Source of the DNA: Mya arenaria
Lineage: Eukaryota; Mollusca; Bivalvia; Myida; Myidae
Direction: 5' to 3'
Assembly (NCBI RefSeq): GCF_026914265.1
Contig: NC_069132.1
Location: 30,436,932 to 30,500,931, forward strand
DNA: 64,000 nucleotides
Shown here: positions 10,701-23,000 of the stretch, piece after piece
How positions within the stretch are numbered: the first letter of the stretch is position 1
Layout: each line of letters opens with the position of its first letter
Program-made: the position numbers and the translations under genes
The notes under the pieces: generated by a model
The model's input: the letters and a program-made list of their open reading frames with translations, nothing else
Databases searched by the model: none
What the model was told of the DNA's origin: nothing

Positions 10701-13452
10701 ACATCTCATTTGTTATGAGAAATGCTGAATTTTTGCTGAAGTAGATTTAAACAATCAAGGAAATAAAACTTAAGTTCACTGTCAAGGAATCCTTATTGTG
10801 ATTAAATGAAAATCAAATTATAAAAAGGTATGAAACGAACAAGTAAGCATGTCATTTCATAGCACCATAGGAACAACAAAAGCAGTCTTTAGTGTATTGG
10901 CTATATTACATCACAAGAGCATGACAAAGCACACAACAAAATGAGCATATGAGGGTAATGTAAATAATCACATGAAAGCTTTTTTCAAAGTGAAAAAATC
11001 TGTGTTTTTCAATTAGTTTTGTATGATATTTTCATATTCTTAATATACACATGAAACCGTATCACATCTTAACAAAATAGGATGGGGTCGCCAGGCCACC
11101 AATTTTTACACCTTATTGTACGTGTACATTGGATACTTTATAAATATATATGTTTATTTTGCAGATATTTATATTTTATGGTGCGAGGTCTAATGCTGAG
11201 TTGTTGGTCAACAATGGATTTGTGTATCTAGAGAATGAACATGATAGAATGGCAGTTAAACTAGGTATGTACAAGATAAAGTAGATTACTTGTTGATGTT
11301 TCAACCTTTATAAACAAACCCTGGCCTTTGTTTTTGGGGTATGTTAGGTATGCTGAGGTTCGGTACACTTTTTAAAAAAAAATTCTTCAAAGCTCTCAAC
11401 TCAGTGTGTTTTCTTCTGCTTTATGCTCAGGGATGGCTTTTTCTTATTTTGCATCAATAGTTGAAGGATATGGTGTAAACATGTTTAATACATGAAAATG
11501 TACCAGTTGACTGTAAAATCACATATTTTGATACAAATCATTCAGAACTTGATTGGAAGTTGAAAGCTTAGAAAGCTTATTTTCTTTGGCATCATGTTGA
11601 ATAAGTTTTTGTCTTATGAAATTTTGAAAGATGTATTTCCTTAATATAATTACATTATTTGTCAAAAATAGAAATTAAGAAATCTCAAACAGTTGGTTAA
11701 AATGGTTGTAATGTTAAATTTTAATGCCTGCTGTCCCCATATAGTTTTGGTATTATTTGAAAGGTTATTGTTTATTGGTTAGTAATATGTAAAATCAGTG
11801 ACCAGGAATACATTACAGATAAAGCTATTCGTATTTGTAGGGATGTTCTTTATTTCAACTGAAATTGGAAGTGAAATGACCAAATTTGTGATAATTCATG
11901 GCCACAACTGTGTGTTTGGACTATTATTTCTGTATAATATTTGTTTTCTTCCTATACATTAAACCCTTTTAAATGCTACCAAAAATATAGTGTTTGACCA
12001 GGTATCAAAATCACATAGGACACATTTCAAGGTACATTGCAGGTCATCTAATATTTTAATGTTTCAATGGAAAAATGTATGCAATATGCATTTGTATGTC
12101 CGTATTATACTTTATACTATAATTTATGAATATACGGCATGTGTGTTACAGTAAACACTTAACAAATAACGTAAACAGCGTAATGCATGCTATTCAACAC
12201 TGTAGAATGAATACTTCAAAGGACTCAAATGTCAGAGTTTGTCATCAAATAACAAAGACATTGATAAATCCTTTATAAAACATAATGCTGGCTTTGCAGG
12301 TATCAGTAAGACAGATCCACTGTTCGAGAAGAAGTCTGAACTGTTGACCCGATGTGGCCTGCTGGCATCCCGCACTTTCTACCTTCACACAGGAGAGCTG
12401 CCGGTAGATAGCGACCTCCTCGTCTTTTTACGCATCTTCCAGATGGATGATGGTATTGATTTTGATGGATTTTACTTTGATACAGATTCACAAGTTAATA
12501 AACATTTTCAGTATATTGGATACAATGTGTGCTTGGTGTGACTGTGAAACATAAATGCACTTTCCTGATAGTTAATACCTGTAGCCATGCATTCATTGCT
12601 TAAATATGCTAAAAATGATATTATGTCATTTGTTTTTACATTTCAAAGTCTTTGTCAAGGTAAAACACAGATGCATAAAAGATAAAAATGAGATAAAGTC
12701 TACTGTCAGAATTATTGTTCATCTACTGGTCTGATTGAATCTTCGCAATTTGCAGAAACCCTTGAGAAGTATGCAGGTTCAAATGCTGCAGAATTGAGAG
12801 ATGTACTTGGTGACCTTGACATGGTTGTTTCCAAAGAAACAGAGACAAAAGTTTGGAGTTACCTAGAAACCAGGACTACACTGCTGCTTCGTGGCTATGA
12901 TACATCAACTGAGGTACTTAAACTCTTCTGCTTTCGATAAAAAAGACATGATACAGAAAGGTGGTAATTTTTCTGAATGGTAAAATGGAGTCAAAAGCAA
13001 AGATGACATCATAATTGTGCTTGAAACATTACATAAATCAGTCTGGTTGACATGATGCTAAGTGAGAATGTTGTCTTCTATTGTGGGGGAGAACAGAGTA
13101 TCTTGAGGAAACCCACGTTTACAGATTGGAGACCACTAAGCCAAACTCACTTGCGCCCAGGTTGGGAATCGAAACCGGGTCATCTAGGTTTGGGGGGTTG
13201 AAATTGCTTGACATTTAACAGAAGTATTGTTTAGTTAATTACCCTTTTTGATATGTTCCCCAATATTTTGATTGTATGGATATTTTAATGTTTTGTTTTC
13301 AGGAAGATGAAGAATTATTAAAGAAAACCAAACTTTCTCCAGTGGAAAGACTCTGTGTACAGTTGAGGTGTTGTGAGAAAAAGATTCTACAATCAGCTTC
13401 AGAATTTGCATCCCATAGGAAACAGAAGCTACAGGCAGATTCAACGACATAG
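1712..13452 (+). CDS. SETD3: SETD3-like actin-histidine N-methyltransferase (12 coding exons, 502 aa)
   Basis: Coding exons: 1712-1841, 2499-2591, 2946-3091, 3585-3657, 4661-4852, 6776-6899, 7256-7370, 10259-10333, 11165-11264, 12300-12452, 12756-12913, 13303-13452. All junctions are GT/AG, phases agree, and the total is 1,509 nt. The protein follows vertebrate SETD3 nearly end to end: start MGRKNRNKK, GFGLKATKDLK (residues 113-123), RQYAYFYK, the SET motif WDMCNHCNGL (N286-H287), IFIFYGARSNAE (Tyr321, matching the catalytic Tyr), then a Rubisco-LSMT-type substrate-binding half. It is shorter than human SETD3 (594 aa), lacking the long acidic tail. The family methylates a histidine of actin in the cytoplasm using S-adenosylmethionine. 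The start is ATG 1712 in exon sequence just after an acceptor (AG 1700-1701), so an upstream non-coding exon is likely. Intron 7 holds a 73-bp array copied from exon 7. Intron 5 holds two repeat elements. Confidence 0.93.
4896..6283 (+). repeat. interspersed element with 145-bp tandem array (intron 5 of SETD3)
   Basis: The head TTATGCCCCCTTTTG is followed by (GTCGG/GTCTG)n at about 4940-4983, then eight units of 145 bp (start of GAGAACGCTTTGACC at 5014, 5159, 5304, 5449, 5614, 5759, 5904, 6049). The fourth-to-fifth step is 165 bp because of a 20-bp internal duplication. The head matches the reverse-complement end of the element at 46672-48388. No coding capacity. Each unit holds GGTCAGTGTGACC; seven are perfect palindromic half-site pairs. 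Confidence 0.8.
6284..6566 (+). mobile_element. short internally deleted copy of the TTATGCCCCC element
   Basis: It starts TTATGCCCCCCTTCGAAG (6285), carries GTCGGTCGG, and ends CAGGGGGCATAA (6532-6543) followed by TGTTTGACAAACATCTCTTG. Both ends correspond to the ends of the larger inverted copy at 46672-48388, but the tandem core is missing. The terminal TTATGCCCCC and GGGGGCATAA are inverted repeats, so this behaves like a MITE-sized derivative. Confidence 0.75.
7316..9966 (+). repeat. 73-bp minisatellite made from SETD3 exon 7 end plus its splice donor, about 36 copies
   Basis: The unit is 55 nt of exon 7 (7316-7370, coding for TFALIPLWDMCNHCNGL) plus 18 nt of the intron beginning GTGAGTGGTTTGACCCTT. 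The last unit breaks off at about 9966. The span from first to last unit start (7316 to 9942) is 36.0 x 73 bp. Many units are identical to the exon over the whole 55 nt. The donor position varies by unit: GTGAGT, GTGATT, GTAAGT (about 8171), GCGATT (about 8246) and TTGAGT (GT lost). Reading on from the first donor meets TAA inside the first repeated unit, and 73 is not a multiple of three, so use of a later donor would cause a premature stop. Confidence 0.95.
13083..13190 (-). mobile_element. SINE-like remnant in SETD3 intron 11
   Basis: On the - strand the segment reads GGTTTCGATTCCCAACC followed by a GTGGGTTTCCTC block. This layout looks like the 3' part of a tRNA-derived SINE. No target duplication is visible and no full tRNA head could be placed, so the call is tentative. 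Confidence 0.4.
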
Positions 13453-14250
13453 TTCCACATAATGTGTTCAACACTCTTTTACTAACAGAATTAGAATCAT
13501 TTATTACCATGTGTGTTTTGTGATGGAAAAGGGGCTGGGTATTGTGATAGCTTTGGTGTTGTTGGCATCAGCATCTGCGATGTCATTGTCATAGTGCGAA
13601 GACTTTAACCAGGGTCAGAACTATAAAAATATTACTGATATTCAAATTCCCAGGGACAATATGCACATGTGTAGCAAGGCACCTAACTTTTATTGAAGTA
13701 TTTTTTGAGTTGTGGGCCCTGTTCTTCTGAAAAAAATTGAACATGGACGAGCATTGGTGTTAACTGTGCGGCACTTCAGTTTCCAACACATTTATTTTAT
13801 ACTATGCTATTTATTTCTTCATTCTTCTTATGCAACTGAGTTATTTCTATGCATCTCAATCATGTTTATTTCCATAGTTCAAAAAAGTTGCCTTAGTGGA
13901 AAAATAAGAATGTATATTTTTATAAACTTTGATAAAACATTTCATTGATAGATTTCATACCTTATTATGTTCTTCCTGCATATCAAATGATACTTCTAGA
14001 TTAGTCTTTACAGACGACTTACTCAATTTATGGTAAGACCTGTTACAGTTCATTGTGAATCTTGTCAAATTATATTTCATTATAAATACAAGTATCTGAC
14101 ATAAAATTCCTCAACATTTCAATATGAACATATTTTGGAGATCTTTTTACATGTGTTTACGATATAAATGTTTAGTATTTTGCTTTTTCCTCAGCAGTTT
14201 AACTAAGTATTGCGCTATGTTTACATTCTCTCCACTTTTCTATCTTTTTA
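13453..14250 (+). other. SETD3 3' flank / probable 3' UTR
   Basis: No gene seen. The nearest AATAAA after the stop codon that I noticed is at 15544-15549, beyond the next repeat element. Either the 3' UTR is long and includes that element, or a variant polyadenylation signal is used. Confidence 0.35.
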
Positions 14251-15261
14251 TACGCCCATCTTACGATGGCCGTATTATGGGAACACCCATGGCGGGCGGG
14301 CGGCGGGCGGTCGGGCGGCTCCACAATGTTGTCCGCTCTCTAACTTGAACATTTCTCATCCAATTTCCACCAAACTTCATGAAAGTGTTTGTTGGTGAAA
14401 TATCTAGGTCAAGTTCGATAACCAGCCAAATCGCTTTAGACACTCCAGAGTTATGGCCCCCTGAATTTGTCAAAATTGGCCATTTTAGCTTTGTCCGCTC
14501 TCTAACTTGATCATTTCTCATCCAATTTCCACCAAATGTCATGAAAGTGTTTGTTGGTGAAATATCTCGGTCAAGTTCAATAACCAGCCAAATCGCTTTA
14601 GGCACTCCAGAGTTATGGCCTCCTGAATTTGTCAAAACTGTCCATTTTAGCTTTGTCCGCTCTCTAACTTGAACATTTCTCATCCAATTTCCACCAAACT
14701 TCATGAAAGTGTTTGTTGGTGAAATATATAGGTCAAGTTCGATAACCAGCCTAATCGCTTTAGGCACTCCAGAGTTATGGCCCCCTGAATTTATCAAAAT
14801 TGGCCATTTTAGCTTTGTCTACTCTCAAACTTGAACAGTTTTTATCCGAATTTCACCAAACTTGCTACTATAAATGTTTGTTGGTATATATTCTTGGCAA
14901 AGTTCTATAACCAGCCAGGCTCTTCAGGATTATGGCCCTTGAATTGGTCAAAATTTGCCATTTATGACATTTCATGTTGTATGACCCCATAGTTCCCTGA
15001 AATACAGAAGTACTTGGTAAGTACAATTTTGCATGAAACCCTCAGTAAATATCAAGGGCTTGGTCCCCAAAGGTTCTAAGTGCCTATGAAAATTATAGAC
15101 ATTTTAGCACCTTTTGACTCGAAACCCTCGAATTAAAATAAAAAATTTCTACTGGTATTGCCATATTGTGCCAAATCATTTGCTTCTTGAAAAGCTTGTT
15201 TCTCAAAGGGCCAATGTGACAGTAAGTTGTCTTAGAATCCAAGAAATTATTGATGGGCGTA
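14251..15261 (+). mobile_element. TIR element with GGCGGGC-rich head and 162-bp tandem units
   Basis: Perfect 10-bp inverted termini TACGCCCATC (14251-14260) and GATGGGCGTA (15252-15261). Near the left end is a (GGCGGGC)-type stretch, 14290-14320. It is followed by at least three near-identical units of 162 bp (AACTTGA..ATTTCTCATCC at 14342, 14504, 14666) and a diverged fourth. The interior has no coding capacity beyond incidental frames. Confidence 0.75.
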
Positions 15262-15643
15262 TTTTGTGAGTGTCACTCTTGTTACATTTTCATGTGGAAC
15301 AGATGAAACTTTTGTCCATTTATTTATGTGAAATCTTTTTTTTATACTTTGTAATGAGATGTTGAAAAAAGAAATACAATATTGGGTATTATTTTGCACT
15401 ATTAATGGTATTTTGAGGGCTCAACACATCTATAGTTTTAACCGTACATTTATTATTTTTGGAAGTAAGACGGTGTTGAATTTTGTGCATGATTATGGCA
15501 ATGCTGCTTTCTGTTTAATGCTTATTGTTTTGAGAATAATGCTAATAAAAAAGTATTTGACCTTATTTGTGTACATTTCTTATGTTTATAAAACCCAGTG
15601 AGAAGAACAGTGAAAAGAACTGAAGCATGACAAAAACACTTGT

Positions 15644-16175
15644 CTACCTGGATACCAGATGTCTTGACTGGCCATATGGTACCAGAAGTCTTGACTGGTT
15701 ACCTGTATACCAGAAGTCTTGACTGGTTACCTGTATAACAGAAGTCTTGACTGGTTACCTGGATACCAGAAGTCTTGATTGGTTACCTGTATACCAGAAG
15801 TCTTGACTGGTTACCTGTATACTAGAAGTCTTGATTGGTTGATTGGTTACCTGTATAACAGAAGTCTTGACTGGTTACCTGGATACCAGAAGTCTTGACT
15901 GGTTATCAGGATACCAGATGTCTTATCTGGCCATATGGTACCAGAAGACTTGACTGGTTACCAGGATACCAGAAGTCTTCACTGGTTAGTGGTTACCTTG
16001 ATACCAGATGTTTCGACTGGCCACATGGATACCAGAAGTCTTGACTGATTACCCGAATACCAGAGGTCTTGACTGGTTCCCAGGATACCAGAAGTCTTGA
16101 CTAGGTACCTGGATACCAGAAGTCTTGACTGGTTACCTGGATACCAGAAGTCTTGACTGGTTACCAGGATATAAT
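15644..16175. repeat. 28-bp minisatellite, about 19 copies
   Basis: The unit is GTCTTGACTGGTTACCTG plus TATACCAGAA, with variants such as GGATACC and CATATGG. The right edge runs directly into the GPCR-like fragment on the - strand, so the fragment's reading frame continues into the array. Because 28 is not a multiple of 3, the encoded peptide has an 84-nt (28-residue) period. Confidence 0.85.
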
Positions 16176-16189
16176 GCACTGTTATCTTT

Positions 16190-16440
16190 GTGCCACAGGT
16201 GCAGGCGATGACGAACTGGCGGAAGCAATCGCGTATTTTTCTTTCCATAAAGGCGTATAAGAATGAGTTATTGGAACTGTTTTCTTACGCCAAAATATGA
16301 AACGCCATACATATCGGCTTCATGACGCCCATGTCGATGATGCCAAACGCTGCAAGAACGTTATTTAGGTGCAGCGGCGTCCATCAGGCTGTGAACAGCA
16401 CCACCGACCACCACAGAAATCGGCACCACATGCAGACAAA
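16190..16440 (-). pseudogene. class A GPCR fragment (TM6-TM7-helix 8) with two in-frame stops
   Basis: On the - strand one frame reads SVVLFTA-stop-WTPLHLNN, then AAFGIID..ICMAFHILA-stop-ENSSNNSFLYAFMERK, then RDCFRQFVIACTCGT. This matches rhodopsin-family order: the CWxP region of TM6 (TGA at 16384-16386 where Cys is expected), TM7 with NSS and a degenerate NPxxY (Pro replaced by Ser), then a basic amphipathic helix 8 and palmitoylation-type cysteines. A second stop (TAA, 16285-16287) falls between TM6 and TM7. It resembles peptide-type receptors but the subfamily cannot be set. The two stops and the replaced Pro indicate a dead fragment; sequencing error is less likely. The frame then runs into the 28-bp minisatellite. 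Confidence 0.6.
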
Positions 16441-16449
16441 AAATTATAC

Positions 16450-18368
16450 TCGTTATACATACATTTAATTGACGTTCTTTAAGTTTCCGCTAAGTTTTTT
16501 TTTTTAAGTTGTACTATTGTGATAGCGTTGGTAACGTCGTCGACGGCGTCGTTAAATTTTTAATCATGGCCATAATTCAAAAATCGTTCAAGATATTTAA
16601 ATGAAACACGGTACACATAGTGCAAAAGAGCCCGGAAAGGCACAAATATATGACAATCCACATTCATTAATGCATTTTGTGTTAACAAAGCAATACAATA
16701 TCCGCAATTACGATGATATACAATGTACGCCTGCCCAGAAGTAATATGAATTATACTAGCATGTTAAACAAACTGTGTTAAAGTAATTTGTTAGTTGATG
16801 TGGACTAAGAATGTGTTCAACCAAAGAGTAATAGAACAATATATCCAGACCTCGTATGATACTTGTCATCTCATTCTAAAATGGAAGTATATTGTAAACT
16901 CGAACACTTTGGGGAGAATATTTAACCTATGTAAAACATGACAACCTTCGTAAATAATTATCCTTTCATTCGTTTGAAAGAGAGACTGGTCGATTTTATA
17001 ATTTAGCACAGTTTTAAAAAAACCATACGGTTAATTTGTTGTATACAGTACTACTTATTCAGAACATGGCCATTACTGTGCTTGAAAGAATACACAATAG
17101 TTTTACAAAATGTAGCAAAATTGTATACACACAAGTACATGCAATGCTATGCAATGTAGACAGGAAAAGGTAGAAGTTTAGCTGCTTCTAGTTGTCAGTG
17201 TTGTTTTATCTATCTTTTAGAACAATAAGATACTGCGTTTGTAATATGTATATATGTACAGTCAAAACCCTTTGGCCCATACCCCATGGACCGGCAAAAT
17301 ACTTCGAGCCTCGCGAATATCGAACCAAGCGAAATGCTTACATATCAAAACTTACATTAGGGCTATCACATTTAAGTAATGGCACACTGATAAATCGGAC
17401 AACATCTATTTTTATCCCGTACATAGATGTCTATACCCTTTTTGGACGAAGAGCAAACCACATATTATTGAGCAGACAATGGCGTGATATGCATTCATCA
17501 AAAAGGCATGGAAAAACTAAAGATAGGATATCTCTTTTTAAAACACATTTTTTTTCGGAACATATCGTGACACCTAGCAGTCTTTTCTTCCAGATTTAAG
17601 GAGAGGTCAAAGATTCAACTCCACAAAACTCAGCCTTGTCGTGTTAAGTCTATCGCAATAAACGACTTGTAGGCCCAATAATTAGATGTGAGTATGGAGA
17701 CTTGTATATGCATATTACACACACTTAATTGTATTTGCAATGATTACAATAAAATCAAGTAATACACCATGCACGTAGTTTAAATAAACACCAAGTTTGC
17801 TTTGGTTAAAATAAAACAAACTTATGAGTCGTTCAAAGTGTATAAAAAAATATGTAGGCTCAGGCCTTCACGGCCTATATGTAGCTACGCCACTGGCAAT
17901 AAGAGTTATGGTAATGTATTTTCCCTCATTTTCGAACCCATCATAAAAAAATGATATAATGTTTAATTCAACAGACATTTTGACGATATTTACCAATCAT
18001 TTTTCCCCATTAGAAAATTAGTTCGTAATAAATTCGTCCTACTAAGGAAGTCATCAATTTTAGTGATTTTATATATTTTGCCTACACTTTTTAAAAACTT
18101 AAATATCAAATTAAAATTCCCCCACTTTATAAGTAACATAATTAATGATTAACTAGATAAGATTCGTGTTATCAGTTATCTATAGATGCATATCTGGCTT
18201 CTAGCACTAGCTGGTTATCTATGATTTACGAATTCTACTTCGTAAGTTACATAATATATTATCTAGTTAACCAGTCATTATGTTTCTTAAAGTTGAACTT
18301 GAAAACTATATCTAGATAGCATGCTAGTGTTGTATAGCATGAAATAGTGATACCACCATAAGTTACAG
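16450..18368. other. no gene seen
   Basis: AT-rich sequence with short incidental frames. Around 17250-17340 there is a more GC-rich block (CCATGGACCGGCAAAATACT) that looks like a repeat remnant. A weak inverted pair (ATGATTAACTAGATAA about 18145 and TTATCTAGTTAACCAGTCAT about 18258) may be ends of a small old element. Confidence 0.4.
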
Positions 18369-18602
18369 TTAACCGCTCCTTCTAAAATTAACTGACATAC
18401 AAAATACCCGTATATTCAGACATTGTTTGTTAATAGTAGTAGTTAATAGTGTATTATAGTTTCGGGAAAAGGCACCGACTGTGAAGGCGCCCGGCGGAAG
18501 GGCCGCCGGTTCCAACAGCCGAGATATTGGCAGAAATATCGACTCTCCGTTCCCGCGGGTCGGGACCAACTTTATCTTTTCTTTACCCAAACAACTTCCC
18601 AT
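18369..18602 (-). CDS. possible lone first exon starting MGSCLG, function unknown
   Basis: The frame opens AAAATGG (good start context) with MGSCLGKEKIKLVPTRGNGE; the run 18470-18590 is CpG- and GC-rich in an otherwise AT-rich area. MGSC at an N-terminus is the pattern of N-myristoylated and palmitoylated membrane-anchored proteins. The frame ends after 77 codons. A donor inside it could lead to exons at lower coordinates, but I found none before the window's SETD3 end. It may be the 5' exon of a - strand gene, a pseudogene, or a CpG-rich repeat. No family recognised. Confidence 0.3.
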   Translation of the reverse strand: MGSCLGKEKIKLVPTRGNGESIFLPISRLLEPAALPPGAFTVGAFSRNYNTLLTTTINKQCLNIRVFCMSVNFRRSG

Positions 18603-18603
18603 T

Positions 18604-20073
18604 TTAAATGGAAAATATACGCATTGATTTGCGAAACAATATCATGAATAAACAAACTGTCGTTATGCGGCGTTTTAAAATGTTGACGCCAATGACATAA
18701 TATCGATCGTTATTTTTCATATCGCAGTTCTCATTTAAATTGTAAGAAAACTCACTATTCAATACTGAGTACACACATAAAATTATCTATAATTTAAACA
18801 TTGTAATAAATAAAATATGATATGAACGACAACTCTCCTTGGATATTGTTAACTAGTATAGTATCGAAGTTGCTTTGTATAATGTAGCGTTTGCATTAAA
18901 ACAAATAAGAAAAGTTGCCCCCCTTAGATTAAAATTTGTCATTCCTAAATTTAGCAATTATATATAACTTTGACTTTAAGAATTACATTTAAAAGAACAT
19001 CAGGTAGATATACATGAAAAAATGATTGGAAGTATTAATGACACTTTCAATCAAACGTTATTCTTGTAATTCTTATTTTGTTTCGCCCAATATGTTTGTA
19101 TTTTAGCAATTTTATCTCACGTTTTGATAATTGACAATGACATGTCATTCATTGTTGCTGTCTAAGTTGCACACAATATTGCAACATTTATGGAATATTT
19201 TACACCGTTTCGTTGTAAAATTAAGTGCAATCAGGATCATTGACTGAATGGGCAAGTTTTCTTGAACTATACAGTATTCAAATTAGCTGAACCCTGGCAT
19301 GGTAAGAAACTTAACTATACACACTTAAAGTATTCAAGCCTGTTAAAGAAAATCTCAAATTGAATGATTGATTATAAACCAAAATACAGTAGCACTGGTT
19401 AATGACACCTTTTTCGCCTCTACCAATTATTTGCTCATACCAATTAGTCGCCCACCTGTTAATCGTGTGTTTAACAATTCCATTATAATTGTTTTCATAC
19501 AAAGAAAGTTGTGTGCAATTGAAGCTTCAAAATAGGTAGTTTTTTATTTTTCATCAATATTGAAATTGTACCAGGTTGTGTCATTTCTTCCAGCGGGGGA
19601 TAATCAACTTTTTACCACTCAACATAATGGAAAATATTTCACCCAAAAATACTTCTTAAAACAGAGCAACATTTTCAGATTTATAAAAAATAGACAGACA
19701 TGTAATATTTTGTTGTTAGTTGGGAACATTCTTTATAATATTTGTATTTATAATTTTCTGAAGTGGGCAAATTATTGGTACAGTTCACTGTGGTTTAAGT
19801 GGATTTTAATGAGTATGTTTGGCATATGAATTTGTTCTTAAAAATAACCATAAAGTATACATGATCTTGTCACACTGAATTTTAGATCAGAATTTTAACT
19901 TTTTCACTGTGAAATTTCATTCGAAAATATTAAGTACAGGTATTTCTGGAGTTAAAATATACCACGATTTTTGGGTGAAAAGGGGTCCCTAACCAGTGTA
20001 CTTATTTAGTAAATATGTATCTGTTCTTAACTGTTTTTCCTTAAAAATTTTAGATAAATTTAAAGAAAGTACA
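18604..20073. other. no gene seen; 5' flank of IBA57
   Basis: AT-rich sequence without supported exons. The IBA57 promoter presumably lies near its right end, but no TATA or initiator element is convincing. Confidence 0.4.
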
Positions 20074-23000
20074 ATGGGGTTCCAGCTTATATTGAGAACT
20101 GCAAGAACCAAAATAAAGTTATTAAAGGTAAATCAATTATCAGAAATTAACAATAGCTCAAGCTCATATTTAGAATTAATTGTGTAATAATAATGATATG
20201 TGTGATGAAAATGATAATAATTCTATTAATGAAAATTATTATATTATTAATGAAAATGGCAAGTGTGCTCCAGTGAAATGATGTCATAGCAGATATGAAA
20301 CTGCTGCAGCTACATGTAGCTACATTTGTGTACAGGTCACATAAATGTTGTAATGTATCATGACCTGACTTTATTCCAGTTTTCGCATATAAATGCAAGA
20401 AATCTCTCCACATCATCGGGTAGAGTAGAAGTGTATCAACTACGATCCCGAGGTATAGTGAAGGTGAAGGGGTCAGATGCAGTCCCATTTCTTCAGGGCC
20501 TTATTACAAATGATGTCTCGTTGCTTGGTGTAGATGGAAAGGCTCAATATTCAATGCTATTGAATGTACAGGTATGTTGTAGTTGATTGCAAAGTAGAGT
20601 TAAGCAATGATTTTGTTTTAAAAAAGTTCATATAACTGCAAAATAAAGAAGGGAATTATTTAATATAGAAGAGTCATATGGCAGTCTGTTGATACTTTCC
20701 GCACTTGTGACTCTGTCATCAGCAAGCAAAATTTAACAATAACTTTTACCTATGTTATATGTTTTCAGGGTCGGGTGCTGTATGATCTGTTTCTGTATGA
20801 TGTGAGTGAAAGCCATGTGGATCGTACCATACTAATGGATTGCGACAGGTCACTGCTAAAAAAAGTCATGTCTGACATCAGCAGATACAAGATCAGGAAA
20901 AAGGTAGTTTGTGTTTTCTTTCATTGATAAGGGCATAATGAACAACAGTTGTTTTTGTCTGTGAATTGAATGGTTTAAGTAAGAATGGTATTTTAATTGT
21001 AGCACTGTGTTTGAACACTTTGTTTCATTCACTTAGAGTATCAGTGTGTGTATACTACGTGATAAATTACGTCATATATGCTACGTCTAAAGGCAAGGCA
21101 AGATTTTGCTTCGAATGAAAACTTTAAACAAAGATAACTTCTTTTACTACACCATTTTAAATGAAACAAAGGGCAGTCAATGCCGCTTAAAGGGCCCCGC
21201 CTTCGAGATTGATAAGGTGACTAGTTTCATCAATCACTTCGACAAACTTGTTTCAAAATAATGTTTTGACTGTGCTCCGTATGATGCATTTTTTCACATG
21301 GTATACAAACACTGAGTACGGCAAGTTTGAAATGATAGGTTTCTGTCTTTGTTAATGCAAAAATTCAGTTGTTTTGAATTAAATTCAACATTAATAATTT
21401 TTTGCTGCTTGTGTAATATCAGTTTTCATGTTGTTGTTTTTTTAAATTTAAAATCTTTAACAGGCATTTACCGCTTGACCTCTTATCAAATAGGTCACTT
21501 TGGAAGATGCCAGTGAAAAGTTGAATGTTTTCACAACACTAAATGGTGACCACGTTGATGGAGGGTTAGTAGCAACTGCCGACCCAAGGGTTCCTTCATT
21601 TGGCTCCAGGGTGATTGCTGAGGGTAAACAAATGTTAAAACCATTATTATCTAGGTGGTCTTTTTTGTGTAGTTTGCAGCCTTTTACACATTAAGATAGA
21701 TATGTTAAAACAAAATAAATTGATCTTTTAAACCTTATATTATGTTATCTTGGTTAAAAGTGTATTATTGAGCATACACCAATTGCAGTTATGACATGCT
21801 GAAATGTTTACAGGTTGAATATGAGAACAAATTAATGATCTATTGAAAAGTTCATGTTGGTTAGATATTTATTGGCCAATTATAGTCAAAGACTTTATTT
21901 TATATCTTTCATAACAGAATTTTCTGTAGATTTATATGGCTGACTCAGCATGCAGCCATGCTGTGCTGCTCCATTTATGTAGAAAGCCAAAATAAACTAT
22001 TACATATACAACATCTACCAATAGTGTACAAACAGCATTTGAATATAAATGTATAATTGTACATTACCATACACTTTAAGGCTGACTGTATGTATACATA
22101 AAGAGCTCCAACAGTTAGGGAATAGTCCGGGAGTTTTTAAATAGGTCAGGGAACAGTGATCCAGCCAGGATTTGAAAAGGGCTAAACTAGGTCAGAAAGG
22201 GCACTTTTAATGTGCATTGAATGAGCCTTAATGGGGCACTTGCAAGGGCTAATGTTCAATTCTGATTGCATATATGTTTGTACTTACTTTCAATACTTAT
22301 AGCTTGTTATGAATACCGTAGCTGTTATACTTACTTTAGTGACAAAACAATGTATATATATTCTTTTGATAGTTATTTCTGAAAATTGACTTTGTCAATA
22401 AAAGGGCACCACATGGTATAGTAAAAATGTAGCAGGGTACTGGAAAGGGGCAGCGGGGGTGCCCCATCCTGCTATTTAGGCCTAGCTGGAGCACTGGATA
22501 AATTTGGGTAATTGGCAATAGTCAGGGAAATTTGGGAGGATGGAGGCCGACATTATTAATCATGCTCATAGATGACCAATTAAGCTCCTATGAACAGTGA
22601 TAGTTTGGTCAGGGAAAATTGGGAAAAGTCATGGAATTTTATTGTGTAAAATACTTTCATTTAATATGCAGGTGTCCCAGATAGCTGGTGTGTTGTCAGT
22701 GATGAGACAGGTTACCATGAGCGACGCCTTCAATGGGGGATCCCTGAAGGCCCCCTTGATATTCCACATGGGGTGGCTTTACCTCTAGAGAGCAACCTTG
22801 TCTACATGAATGGGGGTATATGCTAGCCTATAATTAGTCAATAGTGGAGGTAAAACTTTCGTAAAATAATATTTTGTTGAGGCCTTTCAAGCAATGTAAA
22901 CAGTTATCACCAATGGTGGACATTATGTTATGACTATTTAAATAACAAACAGCAAAAATAGTAATCTTGTGTTTCACAATTTAACATTGTCAAAATCTAA

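Noticed and set aside
14261-14797. 178-codon - strand frame with repeated NSGGHNSGVPKAIRL-type units
   Set aside because: The periodic peptide is a by-product of the 162-bp tandem (a multiple of three) inside a TIR element; no start context, splice sites or known domain.
17192-17599. 135-codon frame starting MSVLFYLSF
   Set aside because: Begins at a non-ATG codon, has no domain, and the composition follows local AT-rich sequence and a repeat remnant; no splice support.
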